In this document: positions 27,801 to 39,039 of the stretch, one piece after another | How the letters are laid out: every line of letters starts with the position of its first letter | How positions within the stretch are numbered: position 1 is the stretch's first letter | Source of the DNA: Streptococcus sp. sy004 | Lineage (GTDB): Bacteria > Bacillota > Bacilli > Lactobacillales > Streptococcaceae | Reading direction: 5' to 3' | DNA: 64,000 nt | NCBI RefSeq assembly: GCF_007859205.1 | Contig: NZ_VOHP01000004.1 | Location: 54,346-118,345, forward strand | The notes under the pieces: generated by a model | Told to the model about the DNA's origin: nothing | Seen by the model: only the letters and a program-made list of their open reading frames with translations | Database searches by the model: none | Made by a program: the position numbers and the translations under genes

Positions 27801-29987
27801 GTGAAGAAACAATTACAAACACTTTTGAAAATTATTAGTACCCGTCTCGGCTTTGTCTTAACCCTCTTAATCTTTTATTGGATTAAAAGCATGTGGGCCT
27901 ATCAGATTGATTTTAACTTGGGATTGGAAAACTTCTACCAACTCTTTTTAACCTTTATCAATCCGATTCCTGTTGGCCTACTATTTTTAGGACTAGCACT
28001 TTATATTAAAAACACCAAACTTTTTTATATTCTTGAATACCTTCTTTATGCTATCTTGAATATCATCTTGATTGCTAATGCCATTTATTTTCGAGAGTTT
28101 TCTGATTTTATCACAATTACAACTGCCATGGCTAGTTCCAAGGTTTCAGCTGGACTAGGAAGTTCAGCCATCAACCTACTTCGACCTTGGGATTTGTTTT
28201 ATGTCTTAGATGTTTTTATTTTAGTCTATTTATTTAAGAAACAGTGGGCCAAAAAAGATCCTAGGCCTTTTGCTAAACAGGCAAGCTTTGCCGTGACCTC
28301 ACTGTCTGTTATGCTTTTTTCTGTCAATCTCTTCCTAGCTGAAGTTGATCGACCAGAGCTACTGTCGCGTGGTTTTTCCAACACCTATGTCGTTCGTGCT
28401 TTAGGATTGCCGGCTTTCTTAGGTTATGATGGCAATCAGACTTATCAAACTCAAAAGGTTCGTTCGGAAGCTAAACCTGAAAAAATTGAAGAAGTTAAGG
28501 AATATGTCAGCCAGCACGCCGCTGCACCTAACTCTGATTACTACGGTATTGCCAAGGGACGCAATGTTATTGTGATTCATTTAGAAAGTTTCCAACAATT
28601 TCTTATCAACTATCAGCTAAAAGTTGACGAGAAAGAGTATGAAGTCACTCCTTTTATTAACTCACTTTATAACTCAAATCAGACCTTCTCTTTTGCCAAT
28701 TTTTTCCATCAGGTAAAAGCTGGTAAAACATCTGATTCAGAAACTTTAATGGAAACGTCGCTTTTCGGTCTTAATCAAGGTTCCTTTTTCGTTCAATATG
28801 GTGGCGACAACACCCAACAAGCTACACCGAATATTTTAGCTAGTTTAGAAGGCTATACCAGCGCTGTTTTCCATGGTAATAATGGGACGTTCTGGAATCG
28901 AAATAATGTCTATAAACAACTTGGTTACAACTACTTCTTCGACCAGTCTTATATGTCAAAACCTACCAAGGATAATTCCTTCCAGTATGGGCTTAATGAT
29001 AAAGTCATGTTTGCAGACTCTATCAAATACCTTGAACGATTGCAGCAACCTTTTTATACCAAATTTATCACGGTATCCAATCACTATCCCTATCAAAACC
29101 TAACTGGTGATGAAAAAGGATTTCCATTAGCTAAAACAGATGATGAAACCATAAACGGCTACTTTGCGACAGCCAATTATCTTGATTCAGCCTTGGAGGC
29201 TTTCTTTAACTATCTAAAGACGTCAGGACTTTATGACAACTCAATTATTGTCATGTACGGGGATCACTATGGGATTTCAAATTCAAGAAATCCTGATTTG
29301 GCTCCCTTACTCGATAAAAATTCAGAGACTTGGACTGACTATGACAATGCCATGTTGCAACGTGTGCCATATATGATTCACATTCCTGGTATGGACAAGG
29401 GCTTTGTCAGCTCAACCTTTGGTGGTGAAGTCGATGCACTTCCAACCTTACTACATGTCTTAGGTATCGATAGCAGTAACTTCATCCAGCTAGGACAAGA
29501 TCTGCTCTCACCTGATAATCAACAGATTGTCACTTTCCGAACATCAGGTAATTTTGTTACACCAGACTACACCAGCTATTCTGGGAAATTGTACAAAACA
29601 GAAACTGGAGAAGAAATTACCAACCCTGATGAAAGCACCTTAGAGACTGTCAATGCTATCAGAGAAGAAACCAAGTTGCAACTTAGCATTAGTGATAGTA
29701 TTCAAACTGGTGATTTACTTCGTTTCTACAAGGACAGTGATATTGAGCCGGTTGATACCTCAACTATTTCTTATACAAAATCACTTGATGCCCTAAAGGC
29801 TATTGAGAAAAAATTAGGCGACCAATCCACCAGTCTGTATAGTGTAAATGGAAGCAAGTCAACTCAATCTCTCTATCAAGCACCAAGCTATCTTAAACTT
29901 CAAGAAACCTTGGCTAGCATCACCGAGGCATCTTCAAGTGAAGATGTCGAAAATAGTAATGTCGCTAACGAAGAAACTCTCCCTTGA
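27801..29987 (+). CDS. ltaS: Lipoteichoic acid synthase LtaS
   Basis: Polymerises glycerol phosphate from phosphatidylglycerol onto a glycolipid anchor at the outer membrane face. The 728-residue protein has five membrane segments in the first about 210 residues and a sulfatase-fold external domain. Visible there are the metal site start VIVIHLESFQQF, the nucleophile threonine in GKTSDSETL, HGNNGTFWNRNNVY, the SNHYPY histidine and YGDHYG. A Ser/Glu-rich tail of about 100 residues follows. Start codon is GTG at 27801 with GAGG about ten bases upstream. Single-gene unit between tuf and deoD with its own terminator. Confidence 0.95.
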   Translation: MKKQLQTLLKIISTRLGFVLTLLIFYWIKSMWAYQIDFNLGLENFYQLFLTFINPIPVGLLFLGLALYIKNTKLFYILEYLLYAILNIILIANAIYFREFSDFITITTAMASSKVSAGLGSSAINLLRPWDLFYVLDVFILVYLFKKQWAKKDPRPFAKQASFAVTSLSVMLFSVNLFLAEVDRPELLSRGFSNTYVVRALGLPAFLGYDGNQTYQTQKVRSEAKPEKIEEVKEYVSQHAAAPNSDYYGIAKGRNVIVIHLESFQQFLINYQLKVDEKEYEVTPFINSLYNSNQTFSFANFFHQVKAGKTSDSETLMETSLFGLNQGSFFVQYGGDNTQQATPNILASLEGYTSAVFHGNNGTFWNRNNVYKQLGYNYFFDQSYMSKPTKDNSFQYGLNDKVMFADSIKYLERLQQPFYTKFITVSNHYPYQNLTGDEKGFPLAKTDDETINGYFATANYLDSALEAFFNYLKTSGLYDNSIIVMYGDHYGISNSRNPDLAPLLDKNSETWTDYDNAMLQRVPYMIHIPGMDKGFVSSTFGGEVDALPTLLHVLGIDSSNFIQLGQDLLSPDNQQIVTFRTSGNFVTPDYTSYSGKLYKTETGEEITNPDESTLETVNAIREETKLQLSISDSIQTGDLLRFYKDSDIEPVDTSTISYTKSLDALKAIEKKLGDQSTSLYSVNGSKSTQSLYQAPSYLKLQETLASITEASSSEDVENSNVANEETLP

Positions 29988-29997
29988 GGTCAAAAAT

Positions 29998-30031
29998 AAA
30001 ACCTGTCAATTAAAACTGACAGGTTTTTTTG
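29998..30031 (+). terminator. Terminator of ltaS
   Basis: AAACCTGTCA pairs with TGACAGGTTT around an eight-base loop, followed by TTTT. Confidence 0.9.
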
Positions 30032-30037
30032 TTAAAT

Positions 30038-30064
30038 AAAAAGAGCTACATGCAGCTCTTTTTA
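30038..30064. terminator. Terminator of the nucleoside operon
   Basis: AAAAAGAGCT-acatgc-AGCTCTTTTT ends four bases before the deoD stop on the minus strand. T-rich tails on both sides also make it a second stop for ltaS. Confidence 0.88.
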
Positions 30065-30067
30065 TCA

Positions 30068-30778
30068 TTATTCTGCAATTAAGGTTTCCAAACCAACTGT
30101 CATCATATCAGTAAAGCTAGTTTGGCGTTCTTCTGCTGTGGTATCTTGAGATGGATCAATCAAGCTATCAGAAATCGTCATCAAGGCCAAAGTTTGGACA
30201 TTGTGTTTAGCACCAAGATAGTATAGAGCTGCTGCTTCCATTTCAACAGCCTTTACACCCATGCTACCTAATTTAAGATTTTTCTCACCCAAATCAGAAT
30301 AGAACAAATCAGCAGACAAGACGCTACCGACATGAGTTGTCATGCCCAAGTCCTTGGCAACATGATAAGCCTTATCCAACAAATCAAAGTCAGCAATTTG
30401 TGGGAAATCATACTCTGGCCAATCATTGCGGATAATAGCTGAGGTTGTTGCGGCAGCTTGAGCCAAAACCAAATCACGCACACGAACATCCTTGTTCAAT
30501 GAACCAGCCGTACCGACACGGATCAATTTCTTCACATCATAGAAAGAAATCAACTCGTTGGCATAAATCGAAATCGACGGCATTCCCATACCTGTTCCCA
30601 TAACGCTAACACGATGACCTTTATAAGTCCCTGTGTAACCTAGCATACCACGGATTTCATTGAAACAAACAGTGTCTTCTAAAAAATTTTCTGCGATGAA
30701 TTTTGCACGCAAAGGATCTCCTGGCAACAAAATTTTATCTGCAATTTCACCCTTTTGGGCACCAATATGAATTGACAT
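30068..30778 (-). CDS. deoD: Purine-nucleoside phosphorylase DeoD
   Basis: Hexameric-type phosphorylase that splits purine ribo- and deoxyribonucleosides, including adenosine, with phosphate. The 236-residue protein starts [26 protein letters not shown] and shows MGTGMGMPS and the substrate loop VEMEAAALY. Adenosine use matters here because purB is broken, so adenine released by this enzyme could feed AMP through adenine phosphoribosyltransferase (not in the window). Last gene of rpiA-deoB-punA-clc-deoD, 10 bases after clc. Confidence 0.96.
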   Translation of the reverse strand: MSIHIGAQKGEIADKILLPGDPLRAKFIAENFLEDTVCFNEIRGMLGYTGTYKGHRVSVMGTGMGMPSISIYANELISFYDVKKLIRVGTAGSLNKDVRVRDLVLAQAAATTSAIIRNDWPEYDFPQIADFDLLDKAYHVAKDLGMTTHVGSVLSADLFYSDLGEKNLKLGSMGVKAVEMEAAALYYLGAKHNVQTLALMTISDSLIDPSQDTTAEERQTSFTDMMTVGLETLIAE

Positions 30779-30788
30779 TATTATCTCC

Positions 30789-32009
30789 TTATTTTTTTAT
30801 AATTTTTGTTATCACATAAGCCAAGCCAACTGACAAGAAGACAGGTGGCAAGGTTAGAAAAGTTTGACCTGTAAAGGTCATGGTTAGAAAAATGGCTGTT
30901 AAAGGGGTTGCCATTGAAACAGATAAAAAAGTACCTGCACCAATAATACTGGCTTCAGCCAAAGAAAGATTAGGCAACCAAGAAAAGAATAATAAACCAA
31001 TTAACAGACCCATCAAAGAACCCATGGCAAACCCTGGGGTTAGAGTACCACCGTAAGCTCCTGCTTTCAAAGCTAGAAGTACTAGACTTCCTTTAACGAT
31101 TAACAAGGACAAAGCATAGGGCCAATTTAAACCAAGAAAAGCTGCTTGTACAGTATCACGACCATTGCCAAGGATTTCTGGAAAAAAGATACTAGCAAAT
31201 GCAACCAAAATCATACTAAGAGGTAACCACCATAAAATGCTAACCTTTTTAATCCGTTCTTGTTCCATTTTCTGAACCAAGTTACGAAAAACAAGCCCAA
31301 AAGGTGGCAAACACAGACCTAAAACAAGAGCTAATAACCAAGTTGATGAGCTATTGGTTAGTTGAGTCACTTGATAAGTCGGCTTAGGGGCAATTCCTAG
31401 ACGAGCTGTATAGGTCGCCACCAAAATCATCAGCAAACCCAACTGGAAACTTGACCAGTTTTTTTTAGCCTTCATCCCTTCGAAAAGAAAGAAGAAACTA
31501 GCAATCGGAGTTTGATAGACAGCAGATAGACCTGCTGCAGCGGCTGACGCAATCATTAATTCTCTCTTTTCAGTCGATAATTGAAAACGACTGGTTAACT
31601 GACCACTAATTAAAGCTCCTAATTCCCTAGGCGCAACTTCCTTGCCAACAGGGCCACCCATACCTACCAATAAAATTTGAGTCAAGGCGTGAGTAAGATG
31701 TTGAAAAAAGGAGGGGAGCTTACCTAAAGTTGCTTGCTTTAGTTGTCCTTTAATCGAAACCAAGGGTTGTTTTTTCTGCAACAAATACCAAGCCAAAGCT
31801 GCTAATAAACCACCTAAGCTAACCGATACCACTCGTCGCCAAATGGGAACTGACCTTGACAAGACTAAAAATTGACCATCCACATAGCCGTAAGCTAGTT
31901 TTTGAATAGTCTTTAAGAGGTCATGTAAACCGATGGCAACAAGGCCTGTTAATACACCAATGAGTATGGTCAAGCCAAGCAAGCAAATATCATCTCGTTT
32001 AAGACTCAA
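30789..32009 (-). CDS. ClC-family chloride channel or exchanger
   Basis: A 406-residue ClC-type membrane protein with about ten hydrophobic helices. The selectivity region reads [16 protein letters not shown], corresponding to the family GREGP loop with the gating glutamate, but altered. Other family blocks are [15 protein letters not shown] and the [16 protein letters not shown] region. It is embedded between punA (three bases) and deoD (10 bases), so it is expressed with nucleoside catabolism. A role in balancing charge, protons or anions during phosphorolysis is speculation. No C-terminal CBS domains. Confidence 0.9.
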   Translation of the reverse strand: MSLKRDDICLLGLTILIGVLTGLVAIGLHDLLKTIQKLAYGYVDGQFLVLSRSVPIWRRVVSVSLGGLLAALAWYLLQKKQPLVSIKGQLKQATLGKLPSFFQHLTHALTQILLVGMGGPVGKEVAPRELGALISGQLTSRFQLSTEKRELMIASAAAAGLSAVYQTPIASFFFLFEGMKAKKNWSSFQLGLLMILVATYTARLGIAPKPTYQVTQLTNSSSTWLLALVLGLCLPPFGLVFRNLVQKMEQERIKKVSILWWLPLSMILVAFASIFFPEILGNGRDTVQAAFLGLNWPYALSLLIVKGSLVLLALKAGAYGGTLTPGFAMGSLMGLLIGLLFFSWLPNLSLAEASIIGAGTFLSVSMATPLTAIFLTMTFTGQTFLTLPPVFLSVGLAYVITKIIKK

Positions 32010-32011
32010 AA

Positions 32012-32821
32012 TTATAGCTCCGCTAAGATTGCCTTAATTAAATCCTTGAAATTCCCCTTAATTTGTTGAGTCACTTCAACCACTTCTTCATGATTTAGTT
32101 CTGATTGGAAACCAGCAGCAAAATTTGTAATCGCTGAAATACCTAGGACCTTCAAACCAGAATGTGCTGCCACAATAACCTCTGGAACAGTTGACATCCC
32201 AACAGCATGAGCTCCCATATTCTTATAAGCTAAAATCTCAGCTGGTGTTTCATAACATGGACCTGTTACCCCTAAATAAACACCTGTATCCAATTTGACA
32301 CCCAAGTTTTCTGCCACACGATGAGCTACCTGACGGTATTCAGCAGTATAGGCATTAGACATGTCTGGGAAACGTGGGCCAAACTCATCTAAGTTTTCAC
32401 CAATGAGTGGGTTTTGACCTGTCATATTGATATGGTCAGAAATTGCCATCAAGGTTCCTGGACCATAGCCAATACCACCTGCAGCATTAGTGACAAGAAC
32501 TCCTGTACATCCTAAAGCTTTCATGACACGAACTGGGAAAGTCACCACATCAAGAGCGTTGCCCTCGTAGAAGTGGAAGCGACCTTGTAGTGCCAAAACT
32601 TTGCGACCAGCTAAATCGCCATAGATCAATTTCCCTGCATGACCAACGACTGTTGATTGACCCCAGTTAGGAATCTCTGCATAATCAAGTACGATTGAAT
32701 TCGTAATTTCTTCTGCTAATTCTCCCAAGCCTGAACCCAAAATCAAACCAAATTCTGGGGCTGTCATGCCTTTTTCTTTCAAGAAAGCTGCTGTTTCTTT
32801 AATTTTAATCATTAAGCTCAT
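32012..32821 (-). CDS. punA: Purine-nucleoside phosphorylase PunA (trimeric type)
   Basis: Trimeric inosine/guanosine phosphorylase of 269 residues. It has FGLILGSGLGELAEEI, the GHAGKL and QGRFHFYEG phosphate-site motifs, VTNAAGG and ETPAEI, and the purine-site block AVGMSTVPEVIVA. ATG 32821 is preceded by AAGGAG at seven bases. With DeoD it covers both purine-nucleoside specificities, releasing bases and ribose-1-phosphate that DeoB then isomerises. In the salvage operon 21 bases after deoB. Confidence 0.96.
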   Translation of the reverse strand: MSLMIKIKETAAFLKEKGMTAPEFGLILGSGLGELAEEITNSIVLDYAEIPNWGQSTVVGHAGKLIYGDLAGRKVLALQGRFHFYEGNALDVVTFPVRVMKALGCTGVLVTNAAGGIGYGPGTLMAISDHINMTGQNPLIGENLDEFGPRFPDMSNAYTAEYRQVAHRVAENLGVKLDTGVYLGVTGPCYETPAEILAYKNMGAHAVGMSTVPEVIVAAHSGLKVLGISAITNFAAGFQSELNHEEVVEVTQQIKGNFKDLIKAILAEL

Positions 32822-32842
32822 TTTCTTTCTCCTTATTTTTTA

Positions 32843-34054
32843 TTAAACTAATTTATCCAAGAAGCTCTCACCAATCACAGCTTTATCAACACCAAAATTA
32901 TCAGCTACAGTTGCTGAAATATCCGCAAAATGTCCAACTGGTAAGACACCGTTTCCTGTGAATGACTTACTGTAAGCCAATAATGGCACATACTCACGCG
33001 TATGATCAGTTCCCGCATAAGTTGGATCATTACCATGGTCAGCCGTAATCAAGAGCAAATCATTTTCACGCATATTTTCCATAATTTCTGGCAAGCGAGC
33101 ATCAAACTCTTCCAAGCAATCACGATAGCCTTCGACATCACGACGGTGACCATAAACGGCATCAAAGTCAACTAGATTGGTAAATGAGAAACCACGATCA
33201 AATTCTTTTAATTTCAAGGTTTCAATCAAGACATCCACACCATGCATATTAGATTTAGTATGACCCATGTCATTGGTAATGCCTGACGCATTAAAAATGT
33301 CACTGATTTTACCAACAGAATAAGTTGGCACACCTGCATCAGCTAATTTATTCAACACTGTTGGTTCAAATGGTGACACAGCATAGTCATGACGATTGGC
33401 TGTTCGTGTGAAATGACCTGGTGTTCCGACATAAGGACGAGCAATAATACGACCTAGTAAGGTTGGACGCTCCAAAGTGATTGAGCGAGCGTATTCACAA
33501 ATACGATACAACTCATCTAATGGAATCACCTCTTCGTGAGCCGCAATCTGCAAAACTGGGTCTGCTGACGTGTAAACAATCAACTCGCCTGTTTCCATCT
33601 GACGAGGTCCAAAATCATCAATGACAGCAGTTCCTGAATAGGGTTTATTCGCTTCACGAATGATCTTACGACCAGAAAATTCTTCAATCTTAACTAGAAT
33701 ATCTTCTGGAAAACCATCCCAGAACGTATCAAATGGTTCTGTGATATTTAGTCCCATGATTTCCCAGTGACCTGTCATCGTATCCTTACCTAAAGACACT
33801 TCTTCTAGTTTGGTAACATAACCACTTGGATTTGCTTCTGCGGAAACAGTGGCCAAGGCTTCCTCGCGTGGAATATTCCCTAAACCAATCTTAGCCATGT
33901 GTGGTAGATTAAGACCTGCTTGCTCTGAAATATGTCCTAGAGTATCTGATTCGGTATCTGGTGTACCAGCGTTAAAAAACTTATCTGCATCTGGAGCAGC
34001 ACCAATACCAACTGAATCCATGACGACTAGATGAATGCGATCAAATTTTGACAT
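32843..34054 (-). CDS. deoB: Phosphopentomutase DeoB
   Basis: Converts ribose-1-phosphate and deoxyribose-1-phosphate to the 5-phosphates, linking nucleoside breakdown to the pentose-phosphate pathway. The 403-residue alkaline-phosphatase-fold enzyme has the first metal aspartate in [13 protein letters not shown], the phosphorylated threonine in [10 protein letters not shown], and [17 protein letters not shown]. Located between rpiA and punA, 17 bases after rpiA. Confidence 0.97.
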   Translation of the reverse strand: MSKFDRIHLVVMDSVGIGAAPDADKFFNAGTPDTESDTLGHISEQAGLNLPHMAKIGLGNIPREEALATVSAEANPSGYVTKLEEVSLGKDTMTGHWEIMGLNITEPFDTFWDGFPEDILVKIEEFSGRKIIREANKPYSGTAVIDDFGPRQMETGELIVYTSADPVLQIAAHEEVIPLDELYRICEYARSITLERPTLLGRIIARPYVGTPGHFTRTANRHDYAVSPFEPTVLNKLADAGVPTYSVGKISDIFNASGITNDMGHTKSNMHGVDVLIETLKLKEFDRGFSFTNLVDFDAVYGHRRDVEGYRDCLEEFDARLPEIMENMRENDLLLITADHGNDPTYAGTDHTREYVPLLAYSKSFTGNGVLPVGHFADISATVADNFGVDKAVIGESFLDKLV

Positions 34055-34071
34055 GTTTATTCTCCTATAAT

Positions 34072-34752
34072 TTATTTCTTATTAGCTTCTAAAATCGTTA
34101 AGCCTGATTGACCAGCCACAATAACCAAATCAACCATGCCATTGAACAGACCATGCTCAACCACACCTACTGTATGGTCTAATTCTTCTCCAAAAGCAAC
34201 TGGATCTGAAATCAAACCTAAATCAAGATCGATGATATAATTACCCATATCTGTTAAATAGCGTTGACCTTCAATTTGACGAAATGACGGTTTATAACCT
34301 GCTCGCTCAAAACGACGAAAAACCTGCTCCGCTCCATATCGAACAACTTCAACAGGCAGCTTGAAAGCTCCTAGATGATCAACTAATTTGGTTTCATCAA
34401 CTACCCAAATATAGTACTTAGTTGGTGTAGCAACCACCTTTTCCATCAAAAGAGCGGCTCCGCCACCTTTGATGCCATTAAAAGCACGATCAACTTCATC
34501 AGCCCCATCAACAGTCACATCAACTTGATCCACTTCATCAATCGATTTTAGTGGAATACCGAGTTGTTTAGCCTGCTCACTCGTCCGACTAGACGTTGTC
34601 ACACCTGTAATCTGTAGGCCTTCTTCTTTGACGCGACGACCAAGTTCTTCCACAAAATAATAGGCCGTTGAACCAGTACCCAGGCCAACAATCATGCCAT
34701 CATGGACATAATCTGCTGCTTTAATACCAGCCATCTTTTTAAGCGCTTCCAT
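34072..34752 (-). CDS. rpiA: Ribose-5-phosphate isomerase A
   Basis: Interconverts ribose-5-phosphate and ribulose-5-phosphate. The 226-residue protein has [16 protein letters not shown], the DGADEVD metal/substrate loop, and [13 protein letters not shown] with the catalytic region. It is the first gene of rpiA-deoB-punA-clc-deoD, so that ribose from nucleosides enters central metabolism. A ribosome-binding AAAGGA lies upstream. Confidence 0.97.
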   Translation of the reverse strand: MEALKKMAGIKAADYVHDGMIVGLGTGSTAYYFVEELGRRVKEEGLQITGVTTSSRTSEQAKQLGIPLKSIDEVDQVDVTVDGADEVDRAFNGIKGGGAALLMEKVVATPTKYYIWVVDETKLVDHLGAFKLPVEVVRYGAEQVFRRFERAGYKPSFRQIEGQRYLTDMGNYIIDLDLGLISDPVAFGEELDHTVGVVEHGLFNGMVDLVIVAGQSGLTILEANKK

Positions 34753-34783
34753 TATTCGCTATCCTTTCTTTTTATCTTTATAA

Positions 34784-34812
34784 ATTATATCATTTTTTTC
34801 CTTAATTGACAT
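34784..34812 (-). promoter_or_regulatory. Promoter of the rpiA-deoB-punA-clc-deoD operon
   Basis: Minus strand: extended -10 TGATATAAT with a -35 ATGTCA 17 bases upstream, about 30 bases before rpiA. Confidence 0.6.
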
Positions 34813-34820
34813 CTATTTAT

Positions 34821-34857
34821 GAAAAATAAAAAGTCTAGGCTTTTATAAAACCTAAAC
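34821..34857 (-). terminator. Terminator of ftsW
   Basis: On the minus strand GTTTAGG pairs with CCTAGAC (one G-U) with further T/A pairing in the loop, then TTTTTATTTTTC. The stem begins inside the ftsW stop-codon region. Confidence 0.7.
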
Positions 34858-36150
34858 CTCTTTATCATCTTCTTCTCTTAATTTAATAATTTTAGCTTGC
34901 TCTTTCATGTACTCATCAGACATTCTACTATGATAGTTATCTTCTGCTTCTTGGAAGATTCTCTCTCTTTTCTCACTGGCATCAATATTAAGAACAAACC
35001 CAATCGCTACTGAAAGCACTAGGACACTATTTCCCCCTTGTGATAAGAACGGAAAAGTCACCCCTGTTGAAGGGATTAGGCCAGAAATCCCACCAATATT
35101 GATAAAGACCTGCATCAAGAGCATACTGCCAACTCCCAAGGAAATCATAGCATTGAAAGCATTGTTAGACTTCATCCCCACCAATAAAATTCTCAAAATC
35201 AAAAAGAATACAATAGCTAGAATTAAACCGGCACCAATCAACCCCAACTCTTCAATAACAATAGAAAACACAAAGTCTGTCTGAGCTTCTGGCAGGTATC
35301 CTTTTTTCTCAATAGAATTTCCTAACCCTAGACCAAACCAACCACCATTACTCATGGCATAATAAGAATTAGCTAGTTGATGTCCTGAATTGGTCAAATC
35401 TTTGAAGGGATTGAAAAAAGCACTAAACCGTTTAGCAACATAACCAAAAACTGGGACTTTAGAAATCGTTTCTACCCCCACTAGCGAAATCAAGCCTAGA
35501 AAAAGGGTGGATGTTGCGACAATCACACTCAGCAAGGCAGAAAACCATCGGTAACCAATACCACTTATCGAAAACATGACAATACTAGTCAAAACGATGA
35601 TAGTTGCATTACCCAAATCGGGTTGGGAAGCTACTAGTAAAATCATAACTAACGAGTAAAATCGCCAATCCTTTAAATCAGACAATTGGCGTGGCCACCA
35701 GCGTCGCTTGGTTAGGGCTTGATAATCATAACGTTCGATTAGTTTTTGACGTTTGGCAAAAGTAAAAGCCAAAAACCAAATCATGATAATTTTTAAGTAT
35801 TCTGCTGGCTGAAAACTAATTGGACCAAGCACAATCCAACCATGAGCGCCATTGACCTGCTTGGTAAAAAAACGAGCAATCAGCAGTAAACCCATCTCAA
35901 TCAGCATAACAAGGCTTAAAACACGAGAATTTTTCAAAAAATTCAACTTCAACTTATAAATAAAGGTAATGGCAAGCAGGCTGATGATCCAAAACATGCC
36001 TTGGTTAATGACTGACTTAAAAGGATTCAGACCATATTGAATCAAGGTTGCACTGGTTGTTGAATACACCACAATCAATCCTACAATAGACAAAATCAAA
36101 TAGGGGATTAAAATGGAATAATTCAAGAGGTGTTTTTTGTCAATTTTCAT
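34852..36150 (-). CDS. ftsW: Cell division glycan polymerase FtsW
   Basis: SEDS-family lipid II polymerase that works with a class B penicillin-binding protein at the septum. The 432-residue protein has ten hydrophobic segments, the NGAHGWIVLGPISFQPAEYLK stretch, the catalytic-loop aspartate in TDFVFSIVIEELG, and STGVTFPFLSQGGNS. A charged cytoplasmic tail of about 50 residues (from SEKRERIFQEA) follows. Start ATG 36150 has GGAGAG upstream. It follows ppc but a terminator lies between them. Confidence 0.95.
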   Translation of the reverse strand: MKIDKKHLLNYSILIPYLILSIVGLIVVYSTTSATLIQYGLNPFKSVINQGMFWIISLLAITFIYKLKLNFLKNSRVLSLVMLIEMGLLLIARFFTKQVNGAHGWIVLGPISFQPAEYLKIIMIWFLAFTFAKRQKLIERYDYQALTKRRWWPRQLSDLKDWRFYSLVMILLVASQPDLGNATIIVLTSIVMFSISGIGYRWFSALLSVIVATSTLFLGLISLVGVETISKVPVFGYVAKRFSAFFNPFKDLTNSGHQLANSYYAMSNGGWFGLGLGNSIEKKGYLPEAQTDFVFSIVIEELGLIGAGLILAIVFFLILRILLVGMKSNNAFNAMISLGVGSMLLMQVFINIGGISGLIPSTGVTFPFLSQGGNSVLVLSVAIGFVLNIDASEKRERIFQEAEDNYHSRMSDEYMKEQAKIIKLREEDDKEV

Positions 36151-36205
36151 AGTTCTCTCCGTTTACGACTAAACTGCAGTTTCGATTATATCATCTTTAC
36201 CTAGA

Positions 36206-36243
36206 AAAAACAAAGAAGATTAGGCAAGCCTCAATCTTCTTAA
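36206..36243 (-). terminator. Terminator of ppc
   Basis: On the minus strand AAGAAGATT pairs with AATCTTCTT, with an inner GAGGC/GCCT extension, followed by a T-rich tail (TGTTTTTTC). Confidence 0.85.
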
Positions 36244-36254
36244 TGTCTATTAAC

Positions 36255-38951
36255 CTAACCTGAATTACGTAAACCTGTTGCAATTCCGTTTATGGTAATA
36301 TGAATCAAATGATCTTCTCCTTTTGCTAGATCCCCTTGGCGCGAACGTTTAATCAGTTCCAATTGAATATAATTTAAAACATTAAAGTAAGGTAGGCGAA
36401 AAGCCAAACTTGCTCTTAAATATGGATTTTCAGCCAAGAGGTCTTCTTCTTGTTCAATTGCCAAAATCATCATCTTCGTCAATTCCCACTCTTTAAGCAG
36501 GAGTTGATAAACCTCCTTCACTGACTCATCCTGACAAAGCTGTGCGTACTGATAAGCAATGGTCATGTTAGATTTGGAAAGCACCATATCAACATTAGAC
36601 AATAAGCTCTTGAAAAACGGCCAGTTTTGATACATCTTTTGTAGTTTGCCAAGATTTTCTGTGTCTTGATCAATAAATTTTTTAAAACTTGAGCCAACAC
36701 CATACCAACCTGGCAGCATGACACGATTTTGTGACCAAGAAAACACCCAAGGAATCGCTCTTAAACCAGAAATATCAGTAATGGTTTTACGAGCTGCTGG
36801 ACGAGAACCAATGTTTAAACTTGACACCTCACGAATTGGGCTAGCCGCAAAAAAATAATCATAAAAATGTGGGTGGTCAAAGATGAGATGGCGATAAGTC
36901 TGATAACTGTCTGCAATAATCTCATCCATGATTTGCCGGTAGCCAACCAAATCTTCTGGCTTGGTTTGCCTTTCCTTAATCATACGGTTTAGGGTCGCTG
37001 ACAACAACATTTCCAAATGATAATAAGCTGCATCTTGATTACCATATTTATTGCCAATAACCTCTCCTTGTTCTGTCAAACGAAGACGATTTTTAATAGT
37101 CCCTGCCGGCTGTGATGTAATAGCATCATAAGAAGGGCCACCACCACGACCAACTGTCCCTCCACGGCCATGGAAGAAGGTCACCTTGATACCATGCTGA
37201 GTACCAAGATGTGTCAAGTCTTGCTGAGCTTTATACAAGGTCCAACCAGATGCCAAATACCCTCCATCTTTATTACTATCCGAATAGCCCAGCATGATTT
37301 CTTGGTCATGCTGATTGTCCTTTAGCCAAGTTTTAACAATCGGTAAATTGAAGTAAGCCTCCATAATGTCATAAGCATTATTCAAATCATCAATGGTTTC
37401 AAAAAGAGGTACAATTCTAACTCTGGAAGTTTGCTTATCAACCAAGCCAACTTCCTTTAAGAGAATAGCCAACTCTAACAAATCTGACACACTTTCTGAA
37501 TGAGAAATGATGTGTTGACGAACAATCTCTTCTCCCATCTTATCCTTGAGTTGTTTTGCCATCTCAAAAATAGCTAGTTCTGTTTGTAATTGTTCAGACT
37601 TAGGTAAAAGGCTAGAAGATAAGGTTCTAGGGTCCTTGGTCAAGGTATCAAGCAACAATTGACATTTCTCTTTTTCAGACAAGGCTTTATAATTTTCTTC
37701 AATGCCTGCTGTTTGTAAAAGTTCAGCTACACAAGACTCATGAACACTCGAATCCTGTCTTAAGTCGATACTGGCTAAATAAAAACCGAAGACATCTACT
37801 GCTTGCAATAATTCTGAAAACTCACCCGTCAAAAGATGTTGTCCCTTATGCTCTAATAAAGAGGATTGAATCAGCAGCAAATCTTTCTTAAAATCGCTAG
37901 CCTTGGCATAGTAAGGAGCAACCTTTTGATCTTGACTAATATATCCCAACGTATGACGCAGACTGTTTTTGATATAAGATAAGGCTTGGCGATAGAGTTC
38001 TTTTTCACGAAATTCAGACGTGTGTTGAGATTTTTTAGCTAATTCTATCACCGCTGAGCTTGCTGGAATCAGATTAGTTGAGATGGAAAAGGCGTCATAA
38101 AGTTTATCCACCATCGTCATATAATAAGTTAGAATGACTTCTGCCTGTGTCAAAGCAGATAATTTTAAGGTTTCTGCAGTTACAAAAGGATTTCCATCAC
38201 GGTCACCACCAATCCACATGCCCATACTAATCGGATTAGCTTTTTCAAGTAATAAGCCCTTATCCTTTGCTAAATCTTGATAGGTTTTGACTAACTTGGT
38301 AATGGCAGGAATCAAGGAACGATTGTAATACTCTGTGACATTACTAATCTCATTTTTAACCTTAAGTTTCTTCTCACGGATAATATCAGACTGCATCATC
38401 AACTCAATCTGACGTCGTAAATCTTGCTGCCATTTTTCTTGATTAAGGCTTCCTTCTCTCAAATCACGTCGCTGACGTAAAAGAAGATAAATTTGATTGG
38501 TCAAGCCCAACATGGTACGACGTTGAACTTGGGTTGGATGGGCCGTTAAGACAGGTACGACGTTGACAGCTTCTAAGATGGCCTGCCCGTCTTGATGATA
38601 AGCAACTTCGTCCATAATCAAGGATAATTTCCCTTGATAATCTTGCCCCACATTATTACAGTAATTGACCTCATAGGCCAACTCCACATCTTCAGAAATA
38701 TTGATTAAAAGTGGCAAAATTGAAAAATAGCGAGCCACCATGATCATCTCTTGGTTATCAATTTGCTGAATCAATTCTTCCAACTGATTATAATCCTCGG
38801 CTATCGACAACTCTGTTAGTTGCTTGATTAACTCGAAAATTCGCTCACTGACCAAGTCCTTAGTAACTTCTTGTAGCAAGCGAGTTAACAGCTCCACTTC
38901 TTCATTAACGGTTTCTTTACTATTCAAATTTTCTAATTTGGGAATGTTCAC
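36255..38951 (-). CDS. ppc: Phosphoenolpyruvate carboxylase
   Basis: Carboxylates phosphoenolpyruvate to oxaloacetate, the main anaplerotic route to aspartate in streptococci. The 898-residue enzyme carries the catalytic histidine in [14 protein letters not shown], the second site [11 protein letters not shown], the glycine loop [14 protein letters not shown], and ends [11 protein letters not shown] as the family does. The start codon is GTG at 38951, preceded by AAAGGAGG at the right spacing. Own terminator. Confidence 0.98.
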   Translation of the reverse strand: MNIPKLENLNSKETVNEEVELLTRLLQEVTKDLVSERIFELIKQLTELSIAEDYNQLEELIQQIDNQEMIMVARYFSILPLLINISEDVELAYEVNYCNNVGQDYQGKLSLIMDEVAYHQDGQAILEAVNVVPVLTAHPTQVQRRTMLGLTNQIYLLLRQRRDLREGSLNQEKWQQDLRRQIELMMQSDIIREKKLKVKNEISNVTEYYNRSLIPAITKLVKTYQDLAKDKGLLLEKANPISMGMWIGGDRDGNPFVTAETLKLSALTQAEVILTYYMTMVDKLYDAFSISTNLIPASSAVIELAKKSQHTSEFREKELYRQALSYIKNSLRHTLGYISQDQKVAPYYAKASDFKKDLLLIQSSLLEHKGQHLLTGEFSELLQAVDVFGFYLASIDLRQDSSVHESCVAELLQTAGIEENYKALSEKEKCQLLLDTLTKDPRTLSSSLLPKSEQLQTELAIFEMAKQLKDKMGEEIVRQHIISHSESVSDLLELAILLKEVGLVDKQTSRVRIVPLFETIDDLNNAYDIMEAYFNLPIVKTWLKDNQHDQEIMLGYSDSNKDGGYLASGWTLYKAQQDLTHLGTQHGIKVTFFHGRGGTVGRGGGPSYDAITSQPAGTIKNRLRLTEQGEVIGNKYGNQDAAYYHLEMLLSATLNRMIKERQTKPEDLVGYRQIMDEIIADSYQTYRHLIFDHPHFYDYFFAASPIREVSSLNIGSRPAARKTITDISGLRAIPWVFSWSQNRVMLPGWYGVGSSFKKFIDQDTENLGKLQKMYQNWPFFKSLLSNVDMVLSKSNMTIAYQYAQLCQDESVKEVYQLLLKEWELTKMMILAIEQEEDLLAENPYLRASLAFRLPYFNVLNYIQLELIKRSRQGDLAKGEDHLIHITINGIATGLRNSG

Positions 38952-39039
38952 AGTTGCCTCCTTTATTGGCTAAACCTACTGACTATCTTATCATTTTTTC
39001 AATTAAAATACCATCTTAACAATACTAGCACAAGGCACA

